DNA of 64,000 nucleotides, from NCBI RefSeq assembly GCF_002995805.1, contig NZ_PVXL01000078.1, positions 105,295 to 169,294 of the forward strand, in the 5' to 3' direction. This DNA comes from Neomoorella stamsii. GTDB taxonomy: Bacteria; Bacillota; DSM-521; Neomoorellales; Neomoorellaceae. The position numbers and the translations under genes were made by a program. Within the stretch, counting starts at the first letter, position 1. Each line of letters begins with the position of its first letter. Below the pieces are notes generated by a model. That model was not told the origin of the DNA. It worked only from the letters and a program-made list of their open reading frames with translations, and ran no database searches. This document shows positions 54,355 to 64,000 of the stretch, in pieces.

Positions 54355-55650
54355 TTACTCCAATCCGGCGCGGCGGAAGATGTAGTCCACGTGGCGCAGG
54401 TGGTAGTCGTAATCAAATAAAGCCTCGATTTCCTTCGGGTCCAGGCGGCTCGTAATATCCTGGTCCTTTAAGACCAGCTCTTTAAAGGGCTGGCGGTTCT
54501 GCCAGGCCTGCATGGCATTGCGCTGCACCCAGGCGTAGGCCGTCTCCCGCAGGACGCCTTTGTTCACCAGGGCCAGGAGGAGCCGCTGGGAAAAGACCAG
54601 GCCGTGGGTGGCTTCAAGATTCCGGCGCATATTCTCCGGGTAGACATTGAGGCCGGCTATAATTTCAGTAAATTTAACCAGCATGTAGTCCAGCAGGATG
54701 GTGCTGTCGGGAATAATCACCCGCTCGACGGAGGAATGGGTAAGATCCCGCTCGTGCCAGAGGGCGACATTTTCCATAGCCGCCAGGGCATTGCCCCGCA
54801 ACACCCTGGCCAGGCCCGCCACCCGCTCGGACATGATGGGGTTGCGTTTGTGGGGCATGGCCGAGGAACCCTTCTGACCCCTGGCAAAGGGCTCTTCAAC
54901 TTCTAAAATATCAGTCCTCTGGAGGTTGCGGATTTCCGTAGCCATTTTCTCCAGGGAACTGCCGATGACGGCCAGGGTGGCCAGGAACTGGGCGTGACGG
55001 TCGCGCTGGATGATCTGGGTGGAAACGCTGGCCGGCTGGAGGCCCAGGCACCGGCAGACGTGTTCTTCCACCCGGGGATTGATATTGGCAAAGGTGCCGA
55101 CGGCGCCGGATATCTTGCCAACGCTGATCATTTCCCTGGCCTGTTCCAGCCTGGTTATATGCCGGTCTACTTCCATGACCCAGAGGGCCATTTTCAGGCC
55201 AAAGGTAGTGGGCTCGGCATGGACACCGTGGGTGCGGCCGATCATCAGGGTGTATTTATGTTCGCGGGCCTTTTTGACTAGTTCGGCCCGCAGTTCCCGC
55301 AGGCGTCTGAGGAGCAGGTCGGCGGCGTCCCGCATCTGCACCGCCAGGGCCGTATCCAGGACGTCGGAGGAGGTCATGCCAAGGTGAATATACTTGGAGG
55401 CATCACCCACCTTTTCCGCCACTGCCGTGAGAAAAGCCAGGACGTCATGGCGGGTGGTGGCTTCAATTTCATTGATCCGGTCAATGTCAAAATCGGCCTT
55501 GGCCTTGATCTCTTCCAGGGCGGCCGGCGGGATCTGGCCCAGCTCGGCCCAGGCTTCGCAGGCGTAGATCTCTATAGCTAACCAGGTGCGGAATTTGTGC
55601 TCCGGTTCCCAGATCTTGCCCATTTCAGGCAGGGTATAGCGTTCAATCAT
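54355..55650 (-). CDS. purB: Adenylosuccinate lyase
   Basis: Cleaves SAICAR and adenylosuccinate, releasing fumarate. The 431-residue protein has IHLGMTSSDVLDTA, GRTHGVHAEPTTFG with a catalytic His, and the fumarase-superfamily signature GSSAMPHKRNPI. The start overlaps purE by 4 nt. Confidence 0.97.
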   Translation of the reverse strand: MIERYTLPEMGKIWEPEHKFRTWLAIEIYACEAWAELGQIPPAALEEIKAKADFDIDRINEIEATTRHDVLAFLTAVAEKVGDASKYIHLGMTSSDVLDTALAVQMRDAADLLLRRLRELRAELVKKAREHKYTLMIGRTHGVHAEPTTFGLKMALWVMEVDRHITRLEQAREMISVGKISGAVGTFANINPRVEEHVCRCLGLQPASVSTQIIQRDRHAQFLATLAVIGSSLEKMATEIRNLQRTDILEVEEPFARGQKGSSAMPHKRNPIMSERVAGLARVLRGNALAAMENVALWHERDLTHSSVERVIIPDSTILLDYMLVKFTEIIAGLNVYPENMRRNLEATHGLVFSQRLLLALVNKGVLRETAYAWVQRNAMQAWQNRQPFKELVLKDQDITSRLDPKEIEALFDYDYHLRHVDYIFRRAGLE

Positions 55651-56174
55651 TTTTTCCCCTCCCGTAGATAACCTTCAATACCCAGTTGCGCCAGTTTAGC
55701 ATCCCGGGCCGCCACTTCCCGGGCCAGCTCTTCTTTATAGGCCGCCAGGCGCGCCTTTAGCTGCTGGTCGTGGACGGCGAGGATCTGGGCCGCAAGTATT
55801 GCGGCATTGGCCGCCCCGTCAATGGCTACAGTGGCCACCGGGATGCCTTTAGGCATCTGTACCATGGCGTAGAGGGAGTCCACCCCGCCCAGGGCCGCCG
55901 TCTTGATTGGAACGCCAATGACCGGCAGGGTGGTCACGGCTGCCAGGACACCGGCCAGGTGGGCCGCCCCGCCGGCGCCGGCGATGAGGACTTTGAGCCC
56001 CCGGCCGGCTGCACTGCGGGCGTATTCCAGGGCTGCATCGGGTGAACGGTGGGCGGACAGAATCCTTACTTCATAAGGAATCTGGAAGCGCTCCAAGAAG
56101 CTTGCGGCCTGGGCCATAACCGGCAAATCGGAGTCGCTACCCATAACGATACCAACATGTGCCAGGTTCATCAA
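55647..56174 (-). CDS. purE: N5-carboxyaminoimidazole ribonucleotide mutase (PurE class I)
   Basis: Moves the carboxyl group of N5-CAIR to give CAIR. The 175-residue protein has GIVMGSDSDLPVM, the SAHRSPD catalytic loop and AGAGGAAHLAGVLAA, all class I features. Class I normally needs PurK, which is not in this operon, so a distant purK or direct use of high CO2 is implied. It is the first pur gene, after a leader of about 425 nt with a riboswitch. A start one codon later is possible. Confidence 0.95.
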   Translation of the reverse strand: MMNLAHVGIVMGSDSDLPVMAQAASFLERFQIPYEVRILSAHRSPDAALEYARSAAGRGLKVLIAGAGGAAHLAGVLAAVTTLPVIGVPIKTAALGGVDSLYAMVQMPKGIPVATVAIDGAANAAILAAQILAVHDQQLKARLAAYKEELAREVAARDAKLAQLGIEGYLREGKK

Positions 56175-56371
56175 ATTTCTTCTCCTTCCTTATATTTTAG
56201 CATTTATTTTATCAGCCCCCTTTATCCTTTTTGCTACCGGCCTGTATTTAAATATAATTTAACTCTCCTTGCCGGCTCCTCTCCGCTTTCTCTCCGCTTC
56301 CACTCCGATTTCTGAACATAAGGATCATAAAGTACAATTTAAATTCCCTCTTGCCGGCCGGCAAACTAAAG

Positions 56372-56421
56372 AACCCAGGCCGGGGTAGGTCACGCAACAC
56401 TGAAACCTACCCGCCTGGGTT
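56372..56421 (-). terminator. Riboswitch-associated terminator in the pur leader
   Basis: A long stem AACCCAGGC-GGGTAGGT / ACCTACCC-GCCTGGGTT with a 14-nt loop and short U-rich tail on the minus strand. On the plus strand it ends in TTTTT, so it may also work in that direction. It lies about 90 nt after the purine aptamer. Confidence 0.7.
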
Positions 56422-56511
56422 TTTATCCCTCCGGTGTAGCACGAAAGTGCCTGTACCACTCGGACCTGGCCGCGAAATAACCTTCGCGCGGAACCCTGAG
56501 GTACACTTTCA

Positions 56512-56582
56512 GGCTGTAGCCAGGGCAATTTACGGTTGCCCGGTAGAAACTTGGGAGCCCTATTCCCCCAATTATACAGGCC
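56512..56582 (-). promoter_or_regulatory. Purine (guanine-type) riboswitch aptamer
   Basis: On the minus strand it carries TATAATT, then AAGTTTCTACCGGGCAACC, GTAAATTGCCC and GGCTACAGCC. These reproduce junctions J1/2, J2/3 and loop L3 of the xpt-type aptamer; P3 is GGGCAA/TTGCCC and P1 is GGC(C)TGT/ACAGCC. The specificity base in GGCTAC is C, indicating guanine or hypoxanthine rather than adenine. It should lower pur transcription when guanine is plentiful. Confidence 0.92.
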
Positions 56583-56607
56583 ACTACCATATTTACTTTT
56601 CGCCCCC

Positions 56608-56636
56608 ATAATAGCAAAAGGGATAACAACTGTCAA
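56608..56636 (-). promoter_or_regulatory. Sigma-A promoter of the pur operon
   Basis: On the minus strand TTGACA, a 17-bp spacer and TATTAT: a near-consensus promoter. Transcription would begin about 20 nt before the purine aptamer. Confidence 0.88.
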
Positions 56637-56694
56637 TAAGCTTTCATGCTATCCTAATTGTTCTTTAGAAGGGAGTCGCACGAAGGCAATCCCG

Positions 56695-58653
56695 CTATTC
56701 CCTGGTGACCAGCACCTGCTGCCTGGTCTCTGACCAGTGGACCTTGTACCCCAGGGCCTCGGCGACATAGCGGGCCGGGAGGAAAACCCGATCGTAACGG
56801 TTCAGGGGGGCTACATCCAGGGTTTCCCGGCGGCCGTCGCGTTCCATTTCCGCGCGGCCGGGATAAAACTTCAGGATATGGCCGGCGCTGCTCAAAGTCA
56901 CCGTTTGGCTGGCGGGATCCCAGCCAATCCCCTCCTCGGGAACACCCAGGGCCAGGGCCAGGTAGCGCAGGGGGACGTAGGTGCGGCCGTTTTCCAGCAG
57001 AGGGGCGACATCCATCTCTTGCACCTGGCCGTTGCTGCTGTAACTTTTTTGCCCCAGGGTAAAGATGGCCACCGGCACGGCGCTCCCATAAATGGTAAAG
57101 GCGCGGCTCACTGCTTCCCGGCCCTGGCTGTCATAGGCCTTAACTACGAGGCTCCCTTCACCGGGCAGGCGATTGAAGTCAATGGTCAACTGGTAGGGCG
57201 GGCTGGTAGGGCTACCCAGAAGCTCGCCATTTAAGTAATATTCCACCCTGCTGATGAAGGGGTCGTAAAGCTTGACGGCGGCCCCCAGGGTAACTTCCCC
57301 CTGGATGGCCATGCGATCCTCGAGTTCCCGGTAGGTTCCGGGTGCCTCCTGGCCGACCTGTTCCAGGTAGTGAGGGCCGGCGATGGCCTCCTGGTAGGCG
57401 GTCAAAACCTCCTGGTTGTCATCCAGGCGATAATCGCTCACCTTCGCCTGGGTGTAGAGGGGGTCGCTTTCGTTGAGATCAAAGTAGACCACAGCCTTGA
57501 CCCGCGGGTAGAGGAGGGGCAGGGTGCGGTAGAATTTACGAATGTTGAAGGCGGCCCAGCGGCTGACATCGGCCCGGCCGGGGCTCAACACCGTGTGGGC
57601 AATGCCGAACTCGCCCACCATCAGGGGCTTGCTACCGGCGAAAATGCGGTACCAGTAGTCCAGGCGTTGCAGGGGATCCAGGCCCGCTCCCGGCTGGTCG
57701 GGGCGGCCGCTCAGGTAGTAGTCGCTGTAGAAGTTGACGCCCACCCAGTCGACATAGTCATCGCCTGGGTAGTACTCCAGGGCCGCGGCTTTGACCCCCT
57801 CCGGCTGGACGATATCAAAGGGGTTCCAGACCATGGCCACGTTGGGGGCTTCCCGGCGCATTATGGTAGCCGCCCGGCGAAACCAGTCGACATAAGTACC
57901 GGGGTCGCCATGCCAGGCGTTGGTGCCCTCCATGTTCATTTCCGAGGCGAATCGGAGAAAAACCGGGATTTTATAGGCGGCAAGCTCCCGGGCGATGGCC
58001 ACCAGATCCTCCTCCTGCAGGCCCCCCAGGCCGCCGTTGGGCTCCAGGGCCAGGACCAGGCCCGCGCCGGGCACCTGCCGGGCTTTCTCCATCGTATCCC
58101 AGGGTAAAACAAAGTTACCCGGCCCGTAGATGTGGCCGTAGCCTAAATAGAGGGCGTGCTGGCGACCGTAAAGGTCTTTGACCCGGTTGTAGTCGTTCCC
58201 GGCAGGCCCCCGCTCTTCGTAAAGGCCCAGGTAGACACCGGCAGCCGGCTCAAATTTAGCCAGGGTTATCCGCCCAGGGTCCGGCACCGGGATAAAGAGG
58301 CGCAGCATGGATTTCAGGCTCTCACCCCGGGCCGTATCCTCCCAGGCCCAGTCAGGTTTCCCCGCCTGCTGGAAGAGGGCGACCTCCTTCACGTAGGCGG
58401 CCCCGGCCTCGGCCAGTTTCCCCTGGCGGTCGCAGAGGCGGAAGATCTTCTGCCAGGCCAGGCCGGCGTTGATCAGGTCACCGCTGGCCTCAAAAGCAGC
58501 GGCGGCGTTACGGTAGAGCCTCTCGGCCGTGGTCGGGTCACCGGCCTCCAGTTCCCCGGCGCGCCGGTAGTCCTGCCAGGGGTCGGCCCAGGCGGCTGCG
58601 GGCGGGATCAGCAACAAGAATAAAAGGATGGCGATAATACGCGATACCTTCAT
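56695..58653 (-). CDS. Secreted GH26-like glycosidase with copper-amine-oxidase-type stalk domains
   Basis: A 652-residue exported protein. Residues 1-23 are a signal peptide ending AWA, followed by a short helical repeat region. At about 125-400 lies a TIM-barrel region resembling GH26 mannanases (PVFLRFASEMN with a possible acid/base Glu; MVGEFGIAH with a possible nucleophile). At about 430-510 is an Ig-like domain, and about 535-652 is a domain of the copper amine oxidase N-terminal (stalk) family (YVPLRYLALALG, VFLPARYVAEALGY), common in Bacillota cell-surface proteins. Likely a cell-wall or polysaccharide-acting enzyme; substrate unknown. Confidence 0.82.
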   Translation of the reverse strand: MKVSRIIAILLFLLLIPPAAAWADPWQDYRRAGELEAGDPTTAERLYRNAAAAFEASGDLINAGLAWQKIFRLCDRQGKLAEAGAAYVKEVALFQQAGKPDWAWEDTARGESLKSMLRLFIPVPDPGRITLAKFEPAAGVYLGLYEERGPAGNDYNRVKDLYGRQHALYLGYGHIYGPGNFVLPWDTMEKARQVPGAGLVLALEPNGGLGGLQEEDLVAIARELAAYKIPVFLRFASEMNMEGTNAWHGDPGTYVDWFRRAATIMRREAPNVAMVWNPFDIVQPEGVKAAALEYYPGDDYVDWVGVNFYSDYYLSGRPDQPGAGLDPLQRLDYWYRIFAGSKPLMVGEFGIAHTVLSPGRADVSRWAAFNIRKFYRTLPLLYPRVKAVVYFDLNESDPLYTQAKVSDYRLDDNQEVLTAYQEAIAGPHYLEQVGQEAPGTYRELEDRMAIQGEVTLGAAVKLYDPFISRVEYYLNGELLGSPTSPPYQLTIDFNRLPGEGSLVVKAYDSQGREAVSRAFTIYGSAVPVAIFTLGQKSYSSNGQVQEMDVAPLLENGRTYVPLRYLALALGVPEEGIGWDPASQTVTLSSAGHILKFYPGRAEMERDGRRETLDVAPLNRYDRVFLPARYVAEALGYKVHWSETRQQVLVTRE

Positions 58654-58772
58654 GCCTGACCATCACCTGCTCCTTTTTTGTGGTAATCCGTTCCTAATTT
58701 TAACACAGGAGGAGGGAGCAGGAAAGGTAACTAATGGAAGAGAAAGTTAATTCTCTGTAAAGGTTTGCCACT

Positions 58773-59188
58773 TCACCTGTCTTCCAGTCTTCGCCTTCGC
58801 TTGTTCCCTGGTTTGCCAGTAGAGTCAATGGATATAGCCGGGAGTCTCAATGCGTAGGCGCCCTGGATACCCCCCTCTGTGCCCGGGGTACGTTTACCCA
58901 GCATTACGAACCAGGCTTTGCCACCTTCGTCCGCTACATCCTGCACGGACAGTTCTTTCAGTTCCGGTACAGCATAGTAAACCTTTTCCAGAGCCTGTTT
59001 CTGGGCTGCGGTGAGCACCGGTTTTTGTGCTTCCGTTATCCCCTGTGGCGCTACCGTCCGTACTCCGCCACCGACGCCCATTGCTTGAACAACGGACGCC
59101 GGTTTTCCGCCGCCCAAACCGGGGAAGCCAGCAGCATGCCGACGGCCAGCACAGAGGCGGCTATACCCTGCACTTTTTTCACCTGCAT
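58773..59188 (-). pseudogene. Frameshifted small secreted protein (YcdB/YcdC-like)
   Basis: From ATG 59188, with AAAGGAGGAG upstream, the frame encodes a good signal peptide (MQVKKVQGIAASVLAVGML then LASPVWA) but soon hits a stop. The rest continues in another frame from about 59117: KPASVVQAMGVGGG, ALEKVYYAVPELKELSV, GKAWFVMLGK. One indel in the run GGTTTGGGCGGCGG joins the two. The C-terminal half loosely resembles YcdB/YcdC repeats. It is either a recent pseudogene or a sequencing error. Confidence 0.65.
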
Positions 59189-59300
59189 CTCCTCCTTTAA
59201 AGGATAAAATTTTGGGTTCAGTTTTATGGACTGTTTGGAACAGGGAATGTAACGCGTAAATTACATTGATCCGGCCAGATTTTTCTTTGGCCGCTGATGC

Positions 59301-60153
59301 TTAAACATCCATGGTGATTCGCCTCCTTTTCCCCCCGGGCAAAAGCAGGCGGGCGCTCCAGTGCAACAGCAGGACGCCGGCGGCCAGGGAGACCAGGGTG
59401 TAAACGGCCCAGCCGGGCAGGCCGAAATTTACCCCCGTGGGAATCCCATTTTCTCCCAGGATCTGCATTAAAACAAAAACGGGGTTAATGTCCTGTAAAA
59501 ATTCCACAACCCAGGCCAGAAAGGCCGGGTGCCAGGTTTCCGGGCTTATGCCTCCCCGGGCCTGCAGCCGGTTCATTTCATGCAGAAACACCGCCAGAAA
59601 ACCGGTGCCCGCCGCCAGGGCGAAGGCCAGGCCGTAGGTCGTGACGGTACTTACGCCCGTTCTTTTAAAGAAAGAAGAGCAGGCCACACCTATGCAGCCA
59701 AAGAGAAAGATGGTCACGAGGTAGAAGCCGAAAACCCCCAGCACCTGTGCCGGGGCGATGCCGCCGTACATAAAAACGATGCTGTACAGGGGCAGGGTGG
59801 CCACCACCAGCAGCACCACAAAGGCGCAGGCAGAAACCAGCTTGCTCCAGATGATCTGCCGGGGGGTGAGCCGGGTGGTCAGCAGTACATTCAAGGTCTG
59901 CCGCTCCCGTTCCCCGCTGATGACGCCGGCGGTGAGGCCCGGCACCACGAAGCCCAGCAGGACCAGCTGGGTGACGCTGAGCATGATGAAGAGGCTGCGG
60001 CTGCGGTCGGGTTGGAAAATGCCCGGGGAGCCCCGCCAGCTCAGGTACATGAACCCCAGGACGAAGGCGCCGATGACTAGCAGGTAAAGCGCCAGCAGCC
60101 ACGCCGTTTTCCCGGTGCGAAACCGCTGGCGCAGCTCTTTGAGCAAAACCGGG

Positions 60154-60167
<14 letters not shown>
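59301..60167 (-). CDS. ABC-2 type permease
   Basis: A 288-residue membrane protein with about six helices. The start MAEINPVLLKELRQRFRTGK and the GVISGERERQTLNVLLTTRLT motif are typical of ABC-2 permeases of the Gld/Nos type. The ATG at 60167 is chosen because it overlaps the ATPase end and gives the family N-terminus; a longer reading from 60344 is a shadow of the ATPase gene. It pairs with the ATPase at 60154-61095. Confidence 0.9.
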
Positions 60168-61094
<927 letters not shown>

Positions 61095-61095
<1 letters not shown>

Positions 61096-63401
61096 CAGGA
61101 AACCTCCCCTTCCACCGCCAGGCCGGGCCATGCCGGGTAAGGCCCCCGGGATTCTCCCGTCACTTTGAGCCAGACCTGGTTATGGGATAGATACCGGGAC
61201 AAATCCGCCGATCCGATCCTTTTGCCGCCGTCGGGCAGTTGTTCCCACCGCCCCTCCTGGTGGTTGTATATTTCCACCGACAGGTTGAACTGCCCTTTAG
61301 CATATTGAATATCCAGGGCTGCGATCTGAAAATTCCTGCTGATCCCCGCGTCGTCTAGATCATAAACCAGGTGGACCTTTTGATCGTCAATTGCAATGTT
61401 TTCGGGTGAAGGGCTCCGGCCAGGCATAAGGAATTCACCGATGCGCGGTTTGATCAACCCTGCCGGAAGATAAAACCGGCCGGCCGCATCCAGCGGGATG
61501 GTCTGTTTCACCAGCACCAGGCCGTAGTCCGCACTCCGGCCACTTTTTCCCGCCACCGCAAAAATACCCGGCGACCCGTCGTACCAGCCGATAAACTGTA
61601 TGCCAGCCGGACGCCCATAATCACCGTAAATGATTTCATTCAACATCATCCGTTCCCGGAAATAAGGATCCCCCGGCCGGCCCGGCTTGCCCACGCCCAG
61701 CGCGGCCAGAAGCATTTCCGGGTCGGCGGGCGGATTTACCCCTTCCAGTTTTTCCTCGATGTGTACCGTACCTCCCGCGGGCAGGTTGCCGGCCGGGATC
61801 ACCCGGCTGCCCAGGATCAGCTTGCAGTCCCGCAGGTCCAGGCCGGTCTTGTTCACCAGATCCCCTTTGATGCTGTTCCCCTCCAGGTAGAGCCGTCCTG
61901 CGATGCTTCCCAGGTCCCGCCGCAGCCTCAGGGCGTAAACCTGCCGCAGGGAATTGTACTGAACGTTACCGAAGTTAACCGTGGTGGTATCTTTATTCTG
62001 TTGTACCAGGACCGCTGTCCGATTGGTGCTGCCCGAGCTAGGACCGGCCAGCATGCCTGGGGCGGCCTGGACGGTGAGATCCCCGCCCCGGGTGGTTACC
62101 ACGGAAGCCCCCGCCCGCACCTCGGCCATTTCCGGTGAAAGAATTTCCACCGCGGCCAGGGTCTGGGTCAGGTAACCCTGGATGCGGCCGGCGGGGGCCA
62201 GCAGGTAAAAACAGCCGGCGGCCACCAGCGCCCCCGCCGGCACCAGCGCCCAGGCCCAATCACGGCGGTCGGCCCGGCGCAGCAGGAAGTAAAGCAGCGG
62301 CCCCACGGCGGTTGCGTATACCAGCCACAACAGGGCCAGCACCGGCACCGGCGGCCCTGCCAGCCGGGGTATATAGGCACTGGCAGCCACCAGGGAGGCC
62401 ACCGCCGGGTTCCCGGTCGGGTAAGGGCCCTGCGGGAGGAGGACCTTTATACCCGGTCCCGGGATGGTGCTGTTCAGCAGGGCGGACCACACATCCCGGG
62501 CTTCGCCGCCCAGGTCCCCCGGAGCAGCGCCGCAGTAAAGCACTTCCCCCCGGCCCAGGGGCCGCCGGGCCAGCACCGGAACACCGTTTTCCACGGCCAG
62601 GGCCTTGCCGGCTACCAGCCGGCCGGCAGCCACCAGCAGGGGCCCGCCAGAGCGCAGGCCCTCCAGCTTGCCGGCCACCACCTGCCTGCTGCTGACCTGC
62701 ACCGGGCTGACATCGGTAAAACTACCCCCTTCACCGGCTCCCGCGCCGCCCAGCAGTACCAGCGAGCCGCCCAGATACACCCATTCCTTCAGGGCTTTGA
62801 CCTGTTCCTGGCTTAAACGGGAAACGCCGGCAGGTCCGATCATGATAATGTCCGCCGCGCTCAGGAGCAGGCTGTCCCCGGGCAGTTCGCCGGGGGAGAG
62901 GTATTTCAATGTGGCCAGGGAGCCGACTCCCTGGGAAAGCCAGTCCTGCAGGCCGCCCCCGGTCACATCTTCACCCAGGGCCAGGATCACCATACGGCCG
63001 TCGTCCACCGCCACCCCTTCCACCCAGGATTCGGCCAGTACCTGCCCGCCGGAAACCAGCCGCACCACCGGCTTCACGGAGGCCAGTTCCCCCGGGATCA
63101 CCAGGCGATACTGCCCGCTGGCACCAGCCGGCACGTCCACATCTGTGGCCACCCGGGCCAGATCGGGACGGCGCCTTTCCGGCCGTTCCTCGTCCTGCTC
63201 CACCGTAATGGTTCCCGCAAACCCTGGCCCGGGGTTGTCCACGGTTATTACCAGTTCCAGGTGCTGGTTTACCTTATACAGGCCGCCCAGGCCGGGGCGC
63301 ACCTTCATTTTCACCGGGGCCGCGGCAAGGGAAGGCAGCGTCCCCGCCAGCAGGGCCGTGGCCAGGACGGCCAGAATAAAGACGTTGCTGAAAAACCGCA
63401 T
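61095..63401 (-). CDS. Large exported membrane protein of an ABC-transporter operon
   Basis: A 768-residue protein with a signal peptide (ends LPSLAAA), an outer beta-rich region, a Rossmann-like segment (MVILALGEDVTGGG, IIMIGPAGVSRLSQEQV, GGSLVLLGGAG) resembling a glutamine-amidotransferase-like fold, two central helices (PVLALLWLVYATAVGPLLYFLL, WALVPAGALVAAGCFYLLA), and a long C-terminal outer domain. This layout recalls GldG/DUF4350-like partners of ABC-2 transporters. Translational coupling with the ATPase supports a common complex. Its substrate is unknown. Confidence 0.8.
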
Positions 63402-63521
63402 TTTCCCTATCTCAATAATTTGCTTCTAGCTCGTTAAATCTCTTGCTCTCTTAGATTTTCATTTTTATGATGAAGTCCAAGAAGGCAGACTAAGCCTTCA
63501 TCTTCATCATCAGTAGACGTA

Positions 63522-63634
63522 GTTGTTGTGGATAATGTGGGCAACGCGAAGCGTTGTCCAAGCGAGTGTGGAGTTGTGGGTAACCCCGAAGGGGTTATCC
63601 ACAAATCCACACGAGCGGCATTATCCACAACAAC
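63522..63634. repeat. Nested inverted repeat with three DnaA boxes
   Basis: Outer arms GTTGTTGTGGATAATG (63522-63537) and CATTATCCACAACAAC (63619-63634) are perfect complements. Inside, GGCAACGC-GAA-GCGTTGTC forms a hairpin, and a 22-bp near-perfect hairpin centred on CCCCGAAGGGG lies at about 63566-63610. Exact DnaA boxes TTATCCACA occur at 63527-63535 (reverse), 63595-63603 and 63621-63629, with a one-mismatch box at 63575-63583. The rest of the gap 63402-63860 holds no gene I can support. Confidence 0.75.
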
Positions 63635-63860
63635 AGGTCTCCGGCTTTAAATCTTAAGTCTTGAGTAGTAACCTCACCACTTCTTGCCCTCGGCTACCCT
63701 ATCATGTCTCCCGGGGTCTATGCCCTGTTTCATTCCTTCGTTCGGCCTTTTGAGGGCGGTGGGATATGCCTAGTACTCTCATGCAGGGTCTATGCCCTTA
63801 TGGAGGTGATTAAGGCTTCCCCCACCCAAGACTTTTTACCTCGTGTTTGGGTTTTTATTT

Positions 63861-64000
63861 TTAAGCTGCTTGCTGTAATTGGGCGCGGCGATAGTCACCT
63901 AATACTTTGTCAGGGTCGTAGTTTTCTTTCTTCCTGGCCAGGCCGTACATTACCCGCAGTAATTTTACGGCTATGGCTATTAAGGCCTGCTTCTTTTTTA
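63861..64000 (-). CDS. IS110-like transposase, C-terminal fragment at window edge
   Basis: The last 46 codons of an open frame entering from the right: KKKQALIAIAVKLLRVMYGL, then ENYDPDKVLGDY and a TAA stop at 63861. The pattern ALxAIAxKLLxxxY...Y-P is that of the C-terminal end of IS110-family transposases (Transposase_20). The start lies outside the window, so completeness cannot be judged. A weak hairpin (CCCAA/TTGGG) follows at about 63827-63853. Confidence 0.75.
   Translation of the reverse strand, partial: KKKQALIAIAVKLLRVMYGLARKKENYDPDKVLGDYRRAQLQQAA

Noticed and set aside
57370..58107. 245-codon plus-strand frame opposite the glycosidase-like gene
   Set aside because: Antisense shadow of an exported protein with recognisable domains.
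63522..63634. Chromosomal origin of replication
   Set aside because: No dnaA, dnaN, gyrB or rpmH nearby, no AT-rich unwinding region, and the boxes are explained by a nested inverted repeat.

Overview
The window reads as chromosome of a thermophilic, spore-forming, anaerobic Bacillota, most likely Moorella or a close relative. The grounds are general: an anaerobic CO dehydrogenase with a membrane-bound [NiFe] hydrogenase, a gerA-type germination operon, a HisG short form with HisZ, PurL/S/Q, frequent GTG/TTG starts with strong Shine-Dalgarno sequences, and a moderately high GC content. The genus is an inference from remembered protein style, not a database match.

Positions 1-25,100 (almost all minus strand) hold a CO-oxidising, H2-evolving module. 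In transcription order: a sigma-54 activator with V4R and PAS sensor domains (23224-25080); cooC, cooS and cooF; a nine-gene Hyf/Hyc-like group 4a hydrogenase set (hyfB, hyfC, hyfE, hyfF, hyfD, hyfG, hyfH, hyfI, hycH) with the protease hycI; a stand-alone H-NOX haem protein; hypA, a PsiE-like membrane protein, hypB, hypF, hypC, hypD and hypE. A FAD/NAD(P) oxidoreductase then runs off the left edge. CooS would oxidise CO, CooF would carry electrons to HyfI/HyfG, and the antiporter-like subunits would conserve energy as an ion gradient. Two near-perfect sigma-54 promoters, each behind TGTCA/TGACA inverted repeats, precede cooC and the edge oxidoreductase, so they look like one regulon. No CooA or RcoM is present in the window. 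Several scars (a relic oxidoreductase between cooC and cooS, duplicated hycH/hycI ends, a broken sigma-like gene) show the locus has been rearranged.

Positions 25,250-30,400 hold a preQ1-riboswitch-controlled queuosine pair (yhhQ, queF), a subtilase, two tiny tandem membrane peptides, a small hypothetical gene and a chemoreceptor with an unusual domain order. Positions 30,579-38,055 (minus) are the histidine operon hisZ-G-D-B-H-A-F-IE, with a TrpR/YerC-type regulator just upstream and a candidate operator over the start site. Positions 38,145-42,568 are a gerA-B-C germination operon with a small membrane protein. A WrbA-like flavoprotein stands alone on the plus strand.

Positions 43,458-56,640 (minus) are the purine operon purE-B-C-S-Q-L-F-M-N-H-D. 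It has a consensus promoter and a guanine-type purine riboswitch followed by a terminator. Its gaps carry copies of a dispersed repeat also found in the his operon, and some of these copies end in the Shine-Dalgarno of the next gene. Positions 56,695-63,401 hold a secreted glycosidase-like protein, a frameshifted small secreted protein, and an ABC ATPase/permease/large membrane protein trio. The right edge has a large nested inverted repeat with three exact DnaA boxes and the end of an IS110-like transposase.
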